Positions 53,441 to 63,274 of a stretch of DNA of 64,000 bases are shown here, in pieces. The position numbers were made by a program, and so were the translations under genes. Within the stretch, counting starts at the first letter, position 1. Every line of letters begins with the position of its first letter. Source of the DNA: Cytophagaceae bacterium. GTDB lineage: Bacteria; Bacteroidota; Bacteroidia; Cytophagales; Cyclobacteriaceae. Location of the stretch: assembly GCA_006969745.1 (NCBI GenBank), contig CP030886.1, positions 3,817,234 through 3,881,233 on the forward strand, written 5' to 3'. The notes under the pieces are model-generated. The model was not told the DNA's origin, ran no database searches, and worked only from the letters and a program-made list of their open reading frames with translations.

Positions 53441-54214
53441 CTAGAGCATCTTACCTAACAACTCCCGCATCATTTTGGAAGCAAGAAAGGCAGTCATGTT
53501 TTGAAAATCTCGGTTCGGATTGTATTCTACAATATCTGCTCCGACGATTTCAACGTCAATGCTATTTAAAAGATCAAGTACTTGCCTGGAAGTCAGCCCT
53601 CCGGGTTCATGATGGGAGACACCCGGTGCATAGGCCGGATCGAACCCATCCATATCTAAAGAGATGTACACCGGATTTTCAAACCTTACCGAAGAAAGGT
53701 CTAAGTCCTTCATGTGATGCATTTCTACATTGAATTTCTCTGCCTGCTCCATTTGATGGGTGGTCAAAGCTCTGACCCCAATCTGAACGAGCCTTGTCGC
53801 TAGTCCGTCTTCCATTATTCTGGCAAATGGACACGCATGCGAGTACTTATCGCCTTCAAACGAGTCATACAAGTCGCCGTGTGCATCGATCTGGAGAATA
53901 TCCAGCTTGGGATAGTGCTTGTGATGAGCTTTGATAATCGGATAGGTGATGGAATGATCTCCACCCAGCGTTAAAATCTTGGCATTTGAATCCAGGTGTT
54001 TTTCAGTGATTTTCTCGATATCGAAATAATCCGTAATTGGGAAATCGCCCTTGTCTATTATCCTGGAATTCTCAATAGAGATCAGGTTTTCAGTAAAGTA
54101 GTTAGCCGAACCACAATGCAAGGCTTCCCTGATCAAGGGCGGTGCAAGTGCAGGTCCTTGTTGGTACGAGGACTTTTCATCGAATTGAATGCCTTGGATC
54201 AAGATGTTTTTCAT
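53441..54214 (-). CDS. agmatinase/arginase-family ureohydrolase
   Basis: The 257-residue protein has the binuclear manganese ligands of ureohydrolases: GGDHSITYP, ILQIDAHGDLYD, and SLDMDGFDPAYAPG, followed by SHHEPGGLT and ADIVEYNPNRD. It is closest to the agmatinase (SpeB)-like branch, though formimidoylglutamase cannot be excluded. It hydrolyses a guanidino group to release urea. Upstream, 183 bases carry no clear gene, then the Doc pseudogene follows. Its stop is close to the end of the 21-bp repeat. Confidence 0.88.
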   Translation of the reverse strand: MKNILIQGIQFDEKSSYQQGPALAPPLIREALHCGSANYFTENLISIENSRIIDKGDFPITDYFDIEKITEKHLDSNAKILTLGGDHSITYPIIKAHHKHYPKLDILQIDAHGDLYDSFEGDKYSHACPFARIMEDGLATRLVQIGVRALTTHQMEQAEKFNVEMHHMKDLDLSSVRFENPVYISLDMDGFDPAYAPGVSHHEPGGLTSRQVLDLLNSIDVEIVGADIVEYNPNRDFQNMTAFLASKMMRELLGKML

Positions 54215-54397
54215 AGAATGATGCGAAGATTACCAGGTAGGGAAGATACGAAAATCCTAAGAAGGGTGCTTTGGTAATGTCAATGGTTTGTTTTGTGCAA
54301 ACCAATCTTTCGCTTCGTGGGGAGATGGGAAGAGGAAGATAGACCAGTTTCATATCCGGTTGTAGACAGGGTGCAGACAAATGCTGCTTAGCAACTG

Positions 54398-54769
54398 TCA
54401 CCTTGTGTTCTTTTCAAGCCAATTTTTTATTTGATCAAAGCTAAGCTCTCCTTTTGATATTGAAATAACTAGTTGATATTTCTGTTCTTGATTCGCTTTG
54501 ATATCGAGTTGTTCGCTCATAAGTAGCAGTCGAGCTAGAACATACCCGGTTCGTTTATTACCGTCAGTGAATGGGTGATTTTTGACTATGCTTTCAAGGA
54601 TTGCTGCGGCTTTATCAATTGGAGTTGGATAAAGTTCCTTGCCGTCAAAAGTTTAATATGGTCTGTTTAAAGCGGAGTTAAGAAGTTCTTTATCTCTGAT
54701 CCCAGTTGACCCGCCAAATCGTTCAGTAAGAATAGCATGAATTTCTAAGGCTTCTTTTTCTGAGATCAT
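54398..54769 (-). pseudogene. Doc/Fic-type toxin (death-on-curing) interrupted by an in-frame stop
   Basis: The minus frame from the ATG at 54769 to the TGA at 54398 would encode 123 residues. It reads MISEKEALEIHAILTERFGG, NSALNRPY, then a TAA at 54653-54655 (codon 39), then TFDGKELYPTPIDKAAAILE and the catalytic Fic/Doc motif HPFTDGNKRTGYVLARLLL. The position of the stop fits a Gln in related proteins (NRPYQTF), i.e. a CAA to TAA change. Everything after the stop remains in frame and well conserved, so the inactivation seems recent. Doc toxins phosphorylate EF-Tu. The start overlaps the antitoxin stop (ATGA). Stop-codon readthrough or a sequencing error are alternatives. Confidence 0.88.
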
Positions 54770-54954
54770 TTAGCCAGTCTTTCCAGCAGTTCTTTATCTT
54801 CCATTAAGATAGTTCGAAGGTTTTGAGACATAGAAACGGACTTGTTTGATTTTCCCTGTACAGATTTTAGATATTCAAAAACCTCCTGAAGTACTTGTTC
54901 AGGGGTATTGTCTAATAGTTCGTTAATTGCAGTCTTTACTTCATCTTTGCTCAT
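54766..54954 (-). CDS. small antitoxin of Doc-type toxin-antitoxin pair
   Basis: From the ATG at 54954 it encodes 62 residues (MSKDEVKTAINELLDNTPEQ ... MEDKELLERLAK). A longer frame to 55002 adds 16 unlikely residues. The basic/helical N-terminal half and the C-terminal helix are typical of short antitoxins, and its stop overlaps the Doc-like start by 4 bases (ATGA). It is not a clear Phd/YefM match, so the family is uncertain. If the toxin is dead, this antitoxin may now be under relaxed selection. It lies just downstream of a degenerate cassette-type box at 55003-55024. Confidence 0.7.
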   Translation of the reverse strand: MSKDEVKTAINELLDNTPEQVLQEVFEYLKSVQGKSNKSVSMSQNLRTILMEDKELLERLAK

Positions 54955-55002
54955 ATTCGAAGATACGAATTTGAGAGAAAACTGTTTGCTGCGACAATTC
55001 AA

Positions 55003-55024
55003 GGTAGCATCTATTTAAGCGAAG
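55003..55024 (-). repeat. degenerate cassette-type box upstream of toxin-antitoxin pair
   Basis: On the plus strand it reads GCATCTATTTAAGCGAA. The box upstream of the DUF3800 gene reads ACATCTATATAAACGCAA at the same place. They share CATCTAT-TAA-CG. It lies about 49 bases upstream of the antitoxin start. Confidence 0.4.
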
Positions 55025-55112
55025 TTTTACTCCTTTCGCTATTGTTTGAGTTTTAAAACCAATTTTTGGATTGGAAGGAAATGAGCCGGGGCAGTGACTG
55101 TTGCTCATGAGA

Positions 55113-55131
55113 CACAAGCGGATGCTTGCGC
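55113..55131. repeat. REP-like hairpin
   Basis: CAAGC, a GGAT loop and GCTTG form a hairpin in the context 'acacaagcggatgcttgcgctag'. Similar to 53092-53112. Confidence 0.4.
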
Positions 55132-55159
55132 TAGTTGGTGTAGAAAGCACTTCAGTTTT

Positions 55160-55225
55160 ATGGCGGAAGGGCGGAATGTCTAGCAGCCTCTTTTGTTTAT
55201 GGCTAATTAAGGCCATTCGCCATCA
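55160..55225. repeat. intergenic repeat block 2 (attC-like body), diverged copy C
   Basis: Contains GGCGGAATGTCTAGCAGCCT and GGCTAATTAAGGCCATTCGCC. These match in order the GCGGGATATTTAGCAGACCT and ACTAAATAAGGCCATGCGC segments of copy A at 1084-1132. It is immediately downstream of the DUF3800 gene, in the same relative position as copies A and B behind their genes. Confidence 0.6.
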
Positions 55226-55231
55226 TGGTTT

Positions 55232-56035
55232 TTAGCCACCATTTTGGTCTTTGTAGCTAATCCGTGATATGTTGAAATAAGATATAGGATGTAGTTTGCT
55301 GTTGAATACGTGTTCAAAGTCAGGTTGTTTTCGTTCGACCGTTTTATCAAAAAGGTGATCTCGCATTACACGAGCTTGTCTACCTGCTGTGTGAGCTATA
55401 AAGTCGGCAACCTCTAATCCTGCAAAGTTGGAATCCTTCAAAATTGTGTAATATCTGACAGGTATCTTTTGATATCTACTGTTTTGGGGAGTTTTGGACA
55501 TAAATTCCTGTTTGATTGAAGGAATTAATCTTTTGTTTTCCTCAATTAGAATTAGAATATCGAACCATTTCATTTTGTTAGCAACCTCCTTAATTCGATC
55601 CCAAATACATCCGGCAATTACATTTTCAATGCTGGTATTTATTCTATTAAGTGTTCGATCCGTACATGTTATCGCAAATCTCCCGAAAGAATAATCAGTA
55701 AAAAACTTATTGAAAGCATTGATCAGATCTTGCGAGACGGGTTGGGACAAATCAGCGGCATGAAGTGGATGTTCAACCGTTCCAAAAAACTCCTTCTTGA
55801 AATCATGCCATGGATTCTCCACTAAATCGTAGTAGTCTAGACATGGAACAATCAGCCCACCAAATCCAAAGAATGGCATGTTTATATCATTGAAACTTTC
55901 TTCGCCAGTTTCATCAATGAATACTAATAAAGTGTTCGGATTAACTTTAAAAGGTTCGCCGTTCTCGGGATGCATTATCAATGGCCCGTTAATGGATATT
56001 TCAATTCTGACTTTCTCTGTCCTTTCAATAGGCAT
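55232..56035 (-). CDS. DUF3800 domain-containing protein
   Basis: The 267-residue protein has the DUF3800 pattern: an N-terminal strand with FIDETGEESFNDINMPFFGF (the D-E-T/S-G motif), a helical middle (ENVIAGCIWDRIKEVANKMK, DILILIEENKRL) and FAGLEVADFIAHTAGRQARV near the end. The conserved Asp/Glu residues suggest an RNase-H-like nuclease fold, but the family's role is not known. It is often carried by mobile elements and integrons. The start lies 4 bases after the conserved box, and the last codons (GGTGGCTAA) are the inverted complement of the first bases after that box. Confidence 0.8.
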   Translation of the reverse strand: MPIERTEKVRIEISINGPLIMHPENGEPFKVNPNTLLVFIDETGEESFNDINMPFFGFGGLIVPCLDYYDLVENPWHDFKKEFFGTVEHPLHAADLSQPVSQDLINAFNKFFTDYSFGRFAITCTDRTLNRINTSIENVIAGCIWDRIKEVANKMKWFDILILIEENKRLIPSIKQEFMSKTPQNSRYQKIPVRYYTILKDSNFAGLEVADFIAHTAGRQARVMRDHLFDKTVERKQPDFEHVFNSKLHPISYFNISRISYKDQNGG

Positions 56036-56049
56036 TTGTGGTGGCTAAC
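55232..56049 (-). mobile_element. putative integron-like gene cassette carrying DUF3800 gene
   Basis: TTAGCCACCA at 55232-55241 and TGGTGGCTAA at 56039-56048 are a perfect 10-bp inverted pair enclosing one gene, with the conserved box on the start side and repeat block 2 on the 3' side. The pair partly overlaps the stop codon. The same architecture as 6180-6815. No integrase in the window. Confidence 0.5.
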
Positions 56050-56070
56050 ATCTATATAAACGCAATATAG
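56039..56070 (-). repeat. conserved cassette-type box upstream of DUF3800 gene
   Basis: Minus strand: TATATTGCGTTTATATA then GATGTT and the variable AGCCACCA. The first 17 bases are identical to the box at 3500-3530. Confidence 0.65.
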
Positions 56071-56106
56071 AAATTTACATGTTTCACAAGTAGTTTGCCC
56101 CAAAAC

Positions 56107-56136
56107 AAAAAAGCCCCTCCAAAACTGGAGAGGCTT
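56107..56136 (-). terminator. rho-independent terminator of groEL
   Basis: AGCCCCTCC, a 6-base loop and GGAGAGGCT form the stem (with one mismatch). On the minus strand it is followed by a T-run. It lies 22 bases past the groEL stop. Confidence 0.8.
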
Positions 56137-56157
56137 TATATCTATTCAGAATGTTTC

Positions 56158-57807
<1,650 letters not shown>

Positions 57808-57823
57808 TCAGTTTTGAGATTAA

Positions 57824-58102
57824 TTATACTATACCGTAAATGTCAGCTTCCTTCATGATCAAGAACTCTTTACCATCGATGGTAACTTCCGTTCCTGAAT
57901 ACTTTCCATAAAGCACCTGATCTCCAACTTTTACATTAATCGGTTCATCTTTCTTACCAGTTCCGATTGCGACGATTTGTCCTTTCTGAGGTTTTTCTTT
58001 AGCAGTATCAGGAATGATGATTCCGGATGCTGTTTTCTCTTCAGCCGCAGCAGGTTCTACAAGAACTCTGTCCGCAAGTGGTTTGAAATTTACTTTAGAC
58101 AT
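57824..58102 (-). CDS. groS: co-chaperonin GroES
   Basis: The 92-residue protein matches GroES over its length: [60 protein letters not shown] and the [11 protein letters not shown] end. It caps the GroEL ring. It is the first gene of the operon. The region upstream (58103-58295) carries four TGACA pentamers. Confidence 0.97.
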   Translation of the reverse strand: MSKVNFKPLADRVLVEPAAAEEKTASGIIIPDTAKEKPQKGQIVAIGTGKKDEPINVKVGDQVLYGKYSGTEVTIDGKEFLIMKEADIYGIV

Positions 58103-58201
58103 GTTGTTAAACGTTTAAGTTTATTTGATTCTGTATTTGTTCACACTTATCATCATTTAGTGTGCCAATGCATTTATTTCTGCCATCTTCATAGATAGAT
58201 A

Positions 58202-58267
58202 TGACATTTTTACAGGGCGCCATGACAGATTCCTCTAATTGCACATGAGTTGCTTGACAAACTGACA
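58202..58267. promoter_or_regulatory. cluster of TGACA repeats in divergent groES promoter region
   Basis: TGACA occurs at 58202, 58223, 58255 and 58263 on the plus strand (TGTCA toward groES). The last two are only 3 bases apart (TTGACAAACTGACATTTGG). A CIRCE element is not seen. The cluster lies 100-165 bases upstream of groES and 29-94 bases upstream of the divergent gene; a heat-shock operator is conceivable. Confidence 0.3.
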
Positions 58268-58295
58268 TTTGGTTATTAATTTTTTTACTTGAAAA

Positions 58296-59018
58296 ATGAA
58301 AAATATGGATAGTTTAAAACATGATTGGCTCACGGAAGGCTTAATAGATTATGAGTATAAGAAGTATGTATTGCTTGCATATTTGAAGAATATAGGAAGT
58401 CGTTTTAATCAATCCGAGCTTTATCCTTTTATGTCGGATTTGATATTTCATTATCGAAACCTCATTAAGGTCAAGGAGAGCAAAAAATTAATGTACGACA
58501 ACTTTCCGGAAACGCTTACCAAGGCGGATTTTAATAAACTGAGGCTTACTTATGATAAAATCGTAAATGATGATGAGGTAATGCAGCAGATTGAGGAGAT
58601 CATTGCTTTTGCAATTCCTAAAATGAAAGGAATGCTGGAAGAAGGGAAGGAGTTGTATGAATTTGTGGAAGAGCACATCGAGTTGGAGCCTGTCGGAGTG
58701 TCTCCTATATACTCAGATGAGGGCTACCTGTTCATAAATCAAGATTCTTCTACGAACGTTTCGATCTTCAGATATCAGATGACTTTCTTCGAACATGCTC
58801 AAGAGAAATATCGAAGCATGACTACAAAATTCTTGATGAATGAAATGAAGGGAATAAGTAAGACGTTTGAAAATATTAAAGTCGATCTTACTAAGCAGTT
58901 TACCGAGCTACCTAATCCTGCAACTTATCTGGCTAGTAGTAAGCTTAAATTTCCGCTAAATGAAACAGTGCTTCCGGTAGCAAAGAGAATGCTCGTACGG
59001 AGAATATCTGTTTCTTAA
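58296..59018 (+). CDS. conserved Bacteroidota hypothetical protein
   Basis: The 240-residue soluble, mostly helical, charged protein starts MKNMDSLKHDWLTEGLIDYE. Its middle (VMQQIEEIIAFAIPKMKGML...YEFVEEHIELEPVGVSPIYS) and strand segment (EGYLFINQDSSTNVSIFRYQ) look like a conserved family I cannot name. No signal peptide or known motif. It is divergent from groES, and its stop overlaps the secG stop on the opposite strand by 4 bases. Confidence 0.75.
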   Translation: MKNMDSLKHDWLTEGLIDYEYKKYVLLAYLKNIGSRFNQSELYPFMSDLIFHYRNLIKVKESKKLMYDNFPETLTKADFNKLRLTYDKIVNDDEVMQQIEEIIAFAIPKMKGMLEEGKELYEFVEEHIELEPVGVSPIYSDEGYLFINQDSSTNVSIFRYQMTFFEHAQEKYRSMTTKFLMNEMKGISKTFENIKVDLTKQFTELPNPATYLASSKLKFPLNETVLPVAKRMLVRRISVS

Positions 59019-59389
59019 TTGTCTGTGCTATCAGATGAAGCTCCTTCTGTAAGATCATTAAGATCTGTTGAAGCATCTGTGGGTTGAATTCCCTGAGGAA
59101 TTGCCGGCTGAGTTGTTTGTGCATTATCAAGGTTTGGACTTGACAAAACGTCCTGATCCTGAGAAGGCTGAATGAAGTTAGTAGAAACTGAAAGTAGAAG
59201 TAGAGCGATTGCGAATCCCCAGGTAAGTTTCTCAAGAAGGTCTCCGGTTTTCTTCACACCCATAAGCTGAGAAGTCCCTGATCCACCAAATTGACTTGAT
59301 AGTCCTCCACCTTTTGGATTTTGTGCCAGCACAACAAGGATCAACAACACAGCTACGATTACAATCAGAGTTACAATTACTCCGTACAT
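59015..59389 (-). CDS. secG: preprotein translocase subunit SecG
   Basis: The 124-residue protein has TM1 (VTLIVIVAVLLILVVLAQNP) followed by the SecG cytoplasmic loop KGGGLSSQFGGSGTSQLMGV. TM2 is FAIALLLLSVSTNF. A ~45-residue polar tail follows. It is a small accessory subunit of the SecYEG channel. Its start follows the TPR gene stop directly, so it belongs to that operon. Confidence 0.95.
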   Translation of the reverse strand: MYGVIVTLIVIVAVLLILVVLAQNPKGGGLSSQFGGSGTSQLMGVKKTGDLLEKLTWGFAIALLLLSVSTNFIQPSQDQDVLSSPNLDNAQTTQPAIPQGIQPTDASTDLNDLTEGASSDSTDN

Positions 59390-61450
59390 CTATTCAATTT
59401 TTGAAATTAAGTCCGCAAAGTAAGATTTTTTTTCTGGATATTTCAAGCATAAGGCCTCATAGATTTCAATGGCTCGCTTTTTATTTCCCTGATGCAGGTA
59501 AATTTCTGCTAAATATTCAGAGGCTAGGTTCGGGTCCCAGGCAGCACTTTGTTCTGCCAGGTCTTGTGCGGTTTCCTGTTCTTTTCGCTGATACTTTATT
59601 GATGGTGATTCTTTGATGAACTTGTCAATGATATCCTGTTGAGACTTGCGCTCACCTTTGCCATCGTCTTTCTTTTCTTCCTTAGAGCCGTCAGACTTAG
59701 ACTTGGAAGCTGACTTGGTTTTCGTAGCTTTCTTTGTCCCTTCCTTTTTTGTAGCTGTAGTCTTCTTTGCAGCTACCTTTTTTTCTACAGTCTTTTTAGT
59801 CGTTGTTTTAGAAGATGTCTTCTTTTTAGGAGTAGTGGATTTCTTTTGAGTCGGTTTTGACGTTTTCTCCTCTGTGTCAGAAGTTTTGACTTTTTTGGGT
59901 TTTGTTTCTGCCTTTTTAGCTTCTGCTACTTCTTTTTTTTTCTTAGAAACTGGTTTCTTTGAGTCCTTGACTTCTTTTTTATCCGGCTTAGCTTCTTCCT
60001 TCTCGGCCTTTTTTGGTCCCTCTTTCTTAGACTCCTCCTTTTTTGTCTTTCGCTTACTTCTTCTGGCTACAGGTTTGGCCTTGGATAGATCCGGCAACTT
60101 AATTTTGTCTGATCCACCTTCATCATCCTTTTCGTCAGCTGACTTGGATTTCTTTGACGTTTCTTTTTCAGGTTTTGTCTCTTTTGAATCAGGCTTTGTT
60201 TCTTGTTTATCATCATCTAGGAATGATGATGGGTTCACATCTTCGGGAGGTTTTAAGTAACTCCTTGTTGCAAATCGAGAAAATCTTGGTTCTCGAATTA
60301 CACGCTCGGCTCTACCTGAATCATCTGCTTCTTTAGTGCTGTCATCTTTTTCTGTAGGCTTATCAGCATCCGAAGTATCGGTTGCATCCGTTTTCTCTTC
60401 TACGGACTTATCAGCCTCTAAAGTATCTGTGGCTACAGTTTTCTTTTCTTTTATGTCCTCCTCAATGCTTTCTTCCTCAGGTTCAATTTCCGTCTGCTTC
60501 TTAGCTAATTTCTCTTCAGAAACTTCTTTTTTAGCCGCCTCCTCTTTGACTATTTCATCCTTGGCTTTTTCAGCAGCATCTTCTCGTGCCACTTCTTCTT
60601 TTGCTTTTTTTGCAGCGTCAAGGATCTGCATGGTAATTTCTGCAGCAGATTTTTTAGCTTGTTCTTCGGTGGTTTCAGCAACAACATTCTCCGCACTTAT
60701 TTCTTTCTCTTTGGAATCTTCTGAGTCCGGTTTCTGTGGCTCATCTTTTGAAGAGGCACGTTGAAGCGCTTTGGATACGGCATCATCTTCTTCAATTTTT
60801 TGTTGAACTTCGGCAAACTTGTGCCTTGACGCCTTGAGATTTTCCATGTCTCGCTGCAGTTCTTCAAGAATTGAATCCAGTTCTCCGGTAGGGAAGTCAG
60901 GCACCTCAGGAAGTTTCTTACCTTCCTTAGCCTTTAAAGCCGATGGTCTTTTATCTGTTCTTTCAGCTTTCTCAGCACTTTTTTCTTTCGCTTCAGCTGC
61001 AGGCTTTTTTACCCCTGTCTCATCTACTTTTTGAACTTTTGACTCTCTGACTACAGGCTTCGGTTTCTCTGGTTCAGGATCCTCTTTTGGGGGTTCTTTT
61101 TTGCTGACAATCGGGATTTTCTCACTCTTCTTTGCTGTCAGTGAGCTTTCAGCCTTGGCTTCTATTTTAGGTTCTGGTTCTTCAGATTCAACCTTAGCAG
61201 GTTGTTGCAAGAAAAAAAGATTACCGTTGAGGTATTTCTTTAAAAGTACACGGTCTGTTGAGTAGATGGCTGCTGAGGCAACTCGTTTTTTTGTTTTGGC
61301 ATGTCCCTGTTCTTTGCTTGCCTTGGCAAGCAGAAGCCGAGCACTTAAAAAGTAAGGGTGCTCGTCCACGATCGCCTCTAGCTCTTCCAGTTGCTCTGAG
61401 GAAAGCCGATTGGGATCGCGTAAAAAGGTGATTAACTCGGTCTTATTCAC
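59390..61450 (-). CDS. TPR-type protein with long Lys/Glu-rich, histone-H1-like middle
   Basis: The 686-residue protein has an N-terminal TPR-like helical region (~1-75, LSSEQLEELEAIVDEHPYFL, SARLLLAKASKEQGH) and a C-terminal TPR (~635-686, NLASEYLAEIYLHQGNKKRA). Between them lie ~560 low-complexity residues. The first part is acidic/mixed (Lys/Glu/Asp/Ser). The later part (~480-610) is strongly basic with Lys/Thr/Ala repeats resembling eukaryotic histone H1 tails. The position between lptE and secG is conserved in Cytophagales as I know it. Function unknown. The low-complexity part also produces open shadow frames on the opposite strand. Confidence 0.85.
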   Translation of the reverse strand: MNKTELITFLRDPNRLSSEQLEELEAIVDEHPYFLSARLLLAKASKEQGHAKTKKRVASAAIYSTDRVLLKKYLNGNLFFLQQPAKVESEEPEPKIEAKAESSLTAKKSEKIPIVSKKEPPKEDPEPEKPKPVVRESKVQKVDETGVKKPAAEAKEKSAEKAERTDKRPSALKAKEGKKLPEVPDFPTGELDSILEELQRDMENLKASRHKFAEVQQKIEEDDAVSKALQRASSKDEPQKPDSEDSKEKEISAENVVAETTEEQAKKSAAEITMQILDAAKKAKEEVAREDAAEKAKDEIVKEEAAKKEVSEEKLAKKQTEIEPEEESIEEDIKEKKTVATDTLEADKSVEEKTDATDTSDADKPTEKDDSTKEADDSGRAERVIREPRFSRFATRSYLKPPEDVNPSSFLDDDKQETKPDSKETKPEKETSKKSKSADEKDDEGGSDKIKLPDLSKAKPVARRSKRKTKKEESKKEGPKKAEKEEAKPDKKEVKDSKKPVSKKKKEVAEAKKAETKPKKVKTSDTEEKTSKPTQKKSTTPKKKTSSKTTTKKTVEKKVAAKKTTATKKEGTKKATKTKSASKSKSDGSKEEKKDDGKGERKSQQDIIDKFIKESPSIKYQRKEQETAQDLAEQSAAWDPNLASEYLAEIYLHQGNKKRAIEIYEALCLKYPEKKSYFADLISKIE

Positions 61451-61488
61451 AGGTCAGATGATGGTGTTTAAGCTAAAATTAACCAAAA

Positions 61489-62013
61489 TCACCAATTTGC
61501 CACCGACGCATTGAAGATATCTAGTACTATTTGATCGAATATTTCTTCAACAAAGGCTTCTTCATTAGATGCAAGGTTGGTAGAATTGTCAAAGTCTTTG
61601 AAAAAAGAAAAGCTTCTGTCAAAGTCAAATGTAGGGTCGTTGATATTTGTGTATGCAGCTGAAACAGTTATTGTGATACGAGACAATGCAGAAAAGTCAG
61701 CTTGCCCTTGACTACCTGCCGTAGCTGCCACCGGAGTGATCGTATAGTTAGAAATAAATCCATCCAGTTGTAAATCACCATTATTGTCTACAAGTTCGAG
61801 GCTTGTATTTTGCTGAAAATAGTCTTTTATCGTCTCTGTAAATAATGCACTCATGTTTGATGGACCGAGCGGGGCATTATTGTAAAACTGCTGGATTGAA
61901 ATCGTTTTGATCTCGGGAGATAATGTACCACCAGTGAAATTATAAACACCACATCCGGTACTAAATCCAAGTGATATTAACAGAAGTAGTAGACTAAAGA
62001 TTCTCAAGTTCAT
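61489..62013 (-). CDS. lptE: LptE-family outer-membrane lipoprotein
   Basis: The 174-residue product has a lipoprotein signal with lipobox STGC (Cys ~21, [20 protein letters not shown]). The mature part begins VYNFTGGTLSPEIKTISIQQ, as in Bacteroidota LptE, followed by strand-rich segments (SALSRITITVSAAYTNIND). It plugs the LptD barrel for lipopolysaccharide transport. It overlaps the sigma-54 activator gene by 20 bases on the same strand. Confidence 0.9.
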   Translation of the reverse strand: MNLRIFSLLLLLISLGFSTGCGVYNFTGGTLSPEIKTISIQQFYNNAPLGPSNMSALFTETIKDYFQQNTSLELVDNNGDLQLDGFISNYTITPVAATAGSQGQADFSALSRITITVSAAYTNINDPTFDFDRSFSFFKDFDNSTNLASNEEAFVEEIFDQIVLDIFNASVANW

Positions 62014-63274
62014 ATTGCTTTATCTTCCTATACAAAGTTCGTTCCGAGATCCCAAGATCCTCCGCAGCATACTTACGTTTGTTATTATTTTTTCGCAGTG
62101 CACGAATAATCAGTTCTTTCTCTTTCTTTTCTAGTGAGAGAGAATCTTCAATTTCCATTTCATGCGTAATATCTTCAACATCCGTATCAAATTCATCTTG
62201 ATTGGATGAAATAACCAATGTTGGCTCCTCATTTTGAGATTCTGAATCACCATATTCGTCTAATTGAGCGTGTGACGAATCTATGTTCTTGAATAGGGAT
62301 TTATGATCTTCTAAAATCTCCTTTTCATTGTCATCACCATCAAGCATCTTGAAAACAAGCTTTTTTAATTCAGCCATATCAGACTTCATATCAAACAGTA
62401 CTTTATACAAGATGTCTCTTTCCGTAAAATTGTCTTTGGAATCTTCCTTGTCAACAAGTGCAGGCAAATTGCTTCCTGTTCTTGGCAAGTAGGTCTGGAG
62501 TTGCTCCAAATTGACTTCTCTTTCTATGCTAAGTACACTTATTTGCTCTACAAGATTCTTTAGCTGGCGAATGTTACCCGGAAATCTATGCGATTTCAAG
62601 TATTCCTTTGCATCTTCTGCAAGTTTTATAGGCTCAGTCTTATAATTCTCAGAAAAATCATACGCGAATTTTTTGAAAAGAAGTACAATGTCATCACCAC
62701 GTTCACGTAATGCTGGTACGTAAATAGGTACTGTACTCAGTCTGTAATAGAGATCTTCTCTAAACTTACCTTTATTTACAGCCTCCAACAGGTTTACATT
62801 GGTTGCTGCAATAACTCGAACGTCTGTCTTTTGAACTTTTGAAGAACCAACCTTAATGAATTCACCATTTTCAAGAACTCTGAGTAAGCGCGCTTGAGTG
62901 CTCTGTGGCATCTCACCAATCTCATCAAGAAAAATGGTTCCACCGTTAGTGACCTCAAAATATCCTTTTCGATCTCCTGTAGCTCCGGTGAACGCACCTT
63001 TTTCGTGACCAAAAAGCTCGGAATCAATCGTTCCTTCGGGAATAGCACCGCAATTTATAGCAATGAATTGCCCGTGCTTACGATGAGATAAGCTATGAAT
63101 GATTTTTGAAAAGGATTCCTTTCCGGCTCCACTTTCACCGGTAATCAGAACGCTCATGTCGGTTGGTGCAACCTGCATGGCCACTCTAATAGCATTATTG
63201 AGTTTGGTCGAATTACCAATTATCTCAAACCGCTGCTTAATTGCTTGTACTTCTGAATCAATCTTTAAACTCAT
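61994..63274 (-). CDS. sigma-54-dependent AAA+ transcriptional activator
   Basis: The 426-residue protein lacks an N-terminal receiver or sensory domain. The AAA+ core starts near residue 20: Walker A GESGAGKE, the sigma-54-contact loop GAFTGA, Walker [13 protein letters not shown] and RVIAATN. A long acidic linker (~290-375) and a C-terminal Fis-type HTH ([20 protein letters not shown]) follow. It activates sigma-54 promoters, and the lack of a sensory domain implies constitutive activity or control by partner proteins. Its start overlaps the miaB stop by 4 bases. Confidence 0.94.
   Translation of the reverse strand: MSLKIDSEVQAIKQRFEIIGNSTKLNNAIRVAMQVAPTDMSVLITGESGAGKESFSKIIHSLSHRKHGQFIAINCGAIPEGTIDSELFGHEKGAFTGATGDRKGYFEVTNGGTIFLDEIGEMPQSTQARLLRVLENGEFIKVGSSKVQKTDVRVIAATNVNLLEAVNKGKFREDLYYRLSTVPIYVPALRERGDDIVLLFKKFAYDFSENYKTEPIKLAEDAKEYLKSHRFPGNIRQLKNLVEQISVLSIEREVNLEQLQTYLPRTGSNLPALVDKEDSKDNFTERDILYKVLFDMKSDMAELKKLVFKMLDGDDNEKEILEDHKSLFKNIDSSHAQLDEYGDSESQNEEPTLVISSNQDEFDTDVEDITHEMEIEDSLSLEKKEKELIIRALRKNNNKRKYAAEDLGISERTLYRKIKQYELENL

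Noticed and set aside
54941..55216. 91-residue minus-strand frame in the spacer before the antitoxin
   Set aside because: It covers a REP-like hairpin and repeat block C, has no family features, and is out of frame with the antitoxin.
59646..60764. Several plus-strand Ser/Phe-rich frames opposite the TPR protein
   Set aside because: They are complements of lysine/glutamate low complexity (TTC/TTT codons) and not independent genes.
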